Made by a program: the position numbers and the translations under genes. The notes under the pieces are model-generated. The model was not told where the DNA came from. It saw only the letters and a list, made by a program, of their open reading frames with translations, and made no database searches. DNA of 16,689 bases from a bacterium (GTDB lineage Bacteria; Krumholzibacteriota; Krumholzibacteriia; LZORAL124-64-63), in NCBI GenBank assembly GCA_018652925.1, contig JABIBH010000021.1:1-16689 (forward strand), written 5' to 3'. Within the stretch, counting starts at the first letter, position 1, and each line of letters starts with the position of its first letter. This document shows, in pieces, positions 14,967 through 16,689 of this stretch.

Positions 14967-16689
14967 AAGTCGACTCCACGCCAATCCCAAGGCTTGTGGT
15001 TATTGTATCGGACTCATGAATTTTATCCCGACTGAACAGAAAGCGCAATGCGCCTGACAAGTTCCTGGATATCTGGTAACTCAGCCGTGGGTTAATACTC
15101 ATTCTGGTATTTCCAGTCTGTGTATCCGACTCACCTTCACGATCACTACCAGGCATCCAGCGGTTTGTGGCATCCCTACTGAAGCTGAGATCCACGTCCA
15201 TTGAAACTGTAGGCGGTATTCCTGGTCTGTATAACCCGATTTTTGAAAGTAGCCGCTCTGCACTGAATGAATGTCGCCACTGTGTACTAAAATTAAGTCT
15301 GTTACCTCTACTTAAGGTACCATTCTGTTCCATGTTGTCGCTTGAATAATTTACATTTAATGAGGATGTCATTCCATTACTGAACGTCATATTCCAGCGT
15401 GGATTGATTACAGTTGTATGCTTTGGATTATAAACAGTTTCTGTGTAACCATTAACTGTTGTGCTCTTTTTGAAGCTCATATCTATTGTTGACGATCTGA
15501 ATATCCCGTCATTATCATGACCTCCAAAAATACGCAATTTCTCCACGCCACCAATAGAAAGCCTCACATCAGCCCAATCCTTTTGAGTTGCCCGGGTTTC
15601 ATTCCCGCCAACAGAACGACCACTTTCCATGCTGTTAAACTTGAAGTCCAAAGTTACCCATCGACTCAACTTGGTATTCGTCGACAGTGAAATTGTAGAT
15701 CTGTCTGACAAACTGCTGGTTGCATAAAGAGAATCAGGGAGATCCAGTTCATCCCATATACCAACTTTATACCAGAATGGGGTCTCTCCAAGCATCCTGG
15801 AGTAGTTGCTCTCGTCTTTAATTGAATAAGAGATTTGTACGGGATTACTTTTTCTGATTACATACAGCAAAGGATTGAGAGGATTTGGTATATTAATTTT
15901 CCTCCCACCATCAGACTCTTCTATAATCTCTTGCTCATCATCAACCAGATCTTCAATCTGATCTTCATCTTGGTCTGCACCTATCCTTCCCTCCTCTTCT
16001 TCTGCTGCTTCTCGATCAAGTGCCGCCTGTAAAAGAGCTTCTTCTTCCTGAAGACGACGTTCTTCATCACTAAGTACAACACCTTGTTGTGTATCCTGCT
16101 CCCCTTCAGCTTCAGGAATAGCCTGACCGGAGCTACGTCGTCGGTTACGGCGTTTATTCAGTTTCTTCTCTCGTTCTATCTTGGCTTTTCTGTCTGCATC
16201 AGACATTCCTGTATTGACCGGAAACCATGTATCTACAAGCGAATTAAGTGGAACTGTAGCTCTAATATTCCAGTCACCACTTGCTCCTGCAGTTCTGATT
16301 CCTTCAGGGTCGCCTGTCTGTCTGATATTTGGACCGTGATTATCCCGAAAAGCACCATTGAAAGTTACACTCGGCTTTACTGACTGAAGAGCTCTGAGTC
16401 CATCTCGCATTGGTCTTGTAAACCACTTGTCAGGCAATCCAAGTTTAGTTGGCGGCTGAAATTTAAGTTGAACAGATTGATTGAACTGGTTTTCCTTACC
16501 AATATTTACACCCATAACCTTTTGCTCTCTGAACATATCCCGTTCAGACCTCAAGGTTAAACTCAACTCACTTATAGGCAGTGGCATGTAATCAAAATTA
16601 CCAGTTAGAGTCCCTCTCTTGGTCACGTTAATTGGTTGTAGTACAAACTCACCACTAACAGGACTCAGGTTTTCAGTTTTACGTTCAGT
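14956..16689 (-). CDS. sprA: SprA-like giant outer-membrane protein, C-terminal part (partial)
   Basis: The frame is open to the window edge with no stop, so the true start lies upstream; a GTG at 16626 is internal. The visible 577 residues are rich in alternating polar/hydrophobic strands typical of a beta-barrel and end in VESTYVF, an aromatic C-terminal residue as in outer-membrane barrels. The DWADVRLSIGGVEKL segment resembles a repeated motif of SprA (Sov), the translocon of the type IX secretion system in Bacteroidota, whose relatives occur in other FCB phyla. A highly charged stretch of about 100 residues (encoded at 15898-16203) interrupts the strands. The downstream cyclase gene overlaps by 11 bases. 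Another large barrel, such as an LptD-like or TamB-partner protein, cannot be fully excluded. Confidence 0.65.
   Translation of the reverse strand, partial: TERKTENLSPVSGEFVLQPINVTKRGTLTGNFDYMPLPISELSLTLRSERDMFREQKVMGVNIGKENQFNQSVQLKFQPPTKLGLPDKWFTRPMRDGLRALQSVKPSVTFNGAFRDNHGPNIRQTGDPEGIRTAGASGDWNIRATVPLNSLVDTWFPVNTGMSDADRKAKIEREKKLNKRRNRRRSSGQAIPEAEGEQDTQQGVVLSDEERRLQEEEALLQAALDREAAEEEEGRIGADQDEDQIEDLVDDEQEIIEESDGGRKINIPNPLNPLLYVIRKSNPVQISYSIKDESNYSRMLGETPFWYKVGIWDELDLPDSLYATSSLSDRSTISLSTNTKLSRWVTLDFKFNSMESGRSVGGNETRATQKDWADVRLSIGGVEKLRIFGGHDNDGIFRSSTIDMSFKKSTTVNGYTETVYNPKHTTVINPRWNMTFSNGMTSSLNVNYSSDNMEQNGTLSRGNRLNFSTQWRHSFSAERLLSKIGLYRPGIPPTVSMDVDLSFSRDATNRWMPGSDREGESDTQTGNTRMSINPRLSYQISRNLSGALRFLFSRDKIHESDTITTSLGIGVESTYVF
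15898..16203 (-). other. Charged low-complexity insert in the SprA-like protein
   Basis: The first part of the encoded segment is basic (KLNKRRNRRRSS). The rest is acidic and predicted helical (DEERRLQEEEALLQAALDRE, then a Glu/Asp-rich run). It has no signal-like or strand-like pattern and probably forms a soluble, coiled-coil-prone loop on the periplasmic or outer face of the barrel. Confidence 0.6.

Overview
The window looks like a chromosomal segment from a Gram-negative bacterium of moderate G+C. All 14 genes I can support lie on the minus strand, so transcription runs from high to low coordinates. The best guess at lineage is the Fibrobacterota-Chlorobiota-Bacteroidota (FCB) superphylum or a relative. 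This rests on the C-terminal half of a SprA-like giant outer-membrane protein next to a secreted type II glutaminyl cyclase-like protein, and on the overall layout. No phylogenetic search could be run, so this placement is inference.

Region 1 (16689-14037) is a secretion/envelope pair. It holds the C-terminal part of the SprA-like beta-barrel protein, whose upstream part lies outside the window, and an overlapping exported M28-family protein that resembles glutaminyl cyclases. A short gap (14036-13878) follows. It holds a candidate promoter, a GC-rich hairpin and a very good intrinsic terminator, ahead of the next operon.

Region 2 (13877-5133) is the classical transcription/translation cluster rimP-nusA-ylxQ-infB-rbfA/nrnA-truB-ribF. 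Genes are tightly packed with several short overlaps. Two departures stand out. The RNA-binding gene ylxR, usually found between nusA and ylxQ, is absent. RbfA (30S maturation) and NrnA (DHH-family nanoRNase/pAp phosphatase) are encoded as one continuous protein, with a possible internal start for the NrnA part.

Region 3 (5122-2984) is an insert of three precursor-synthesis genes: rmlA and rmlC (dTDP-rhamnose) and cysC (APS kinase, making PAPS). They sit where rpsO and pnp would normally follow ribF directly. A strong intrinsic terminator after cysC closes this transcription unit.

Region 4 (2904-1) has its own candidate promoter, a hairpin-rich leader, rpsO (S15), a hairpin of terminator type, pnp (polynucleotide phosphorylase) and terminal hairpins. 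Together regions 2 and 4 supply ribosome assembly, translation initiation, RNA modification and RNA turnover. Regions 1 and 3 supply envelope and export functions.

No mobile element, CRISPR array, tRNA or rRNA was recognised. No gene-free stretch exceeds 300 bases; the largest is the 274-base cysC-rpsO gap. The most unusual items are the RbfA-NrnA fusion, the coupling of SprA to a glutaminyl cyclase that itself carries a predicted Gln at its mature N-terminus, the rml/cysC insertion, and the structured leaders of rimP and rpsO.
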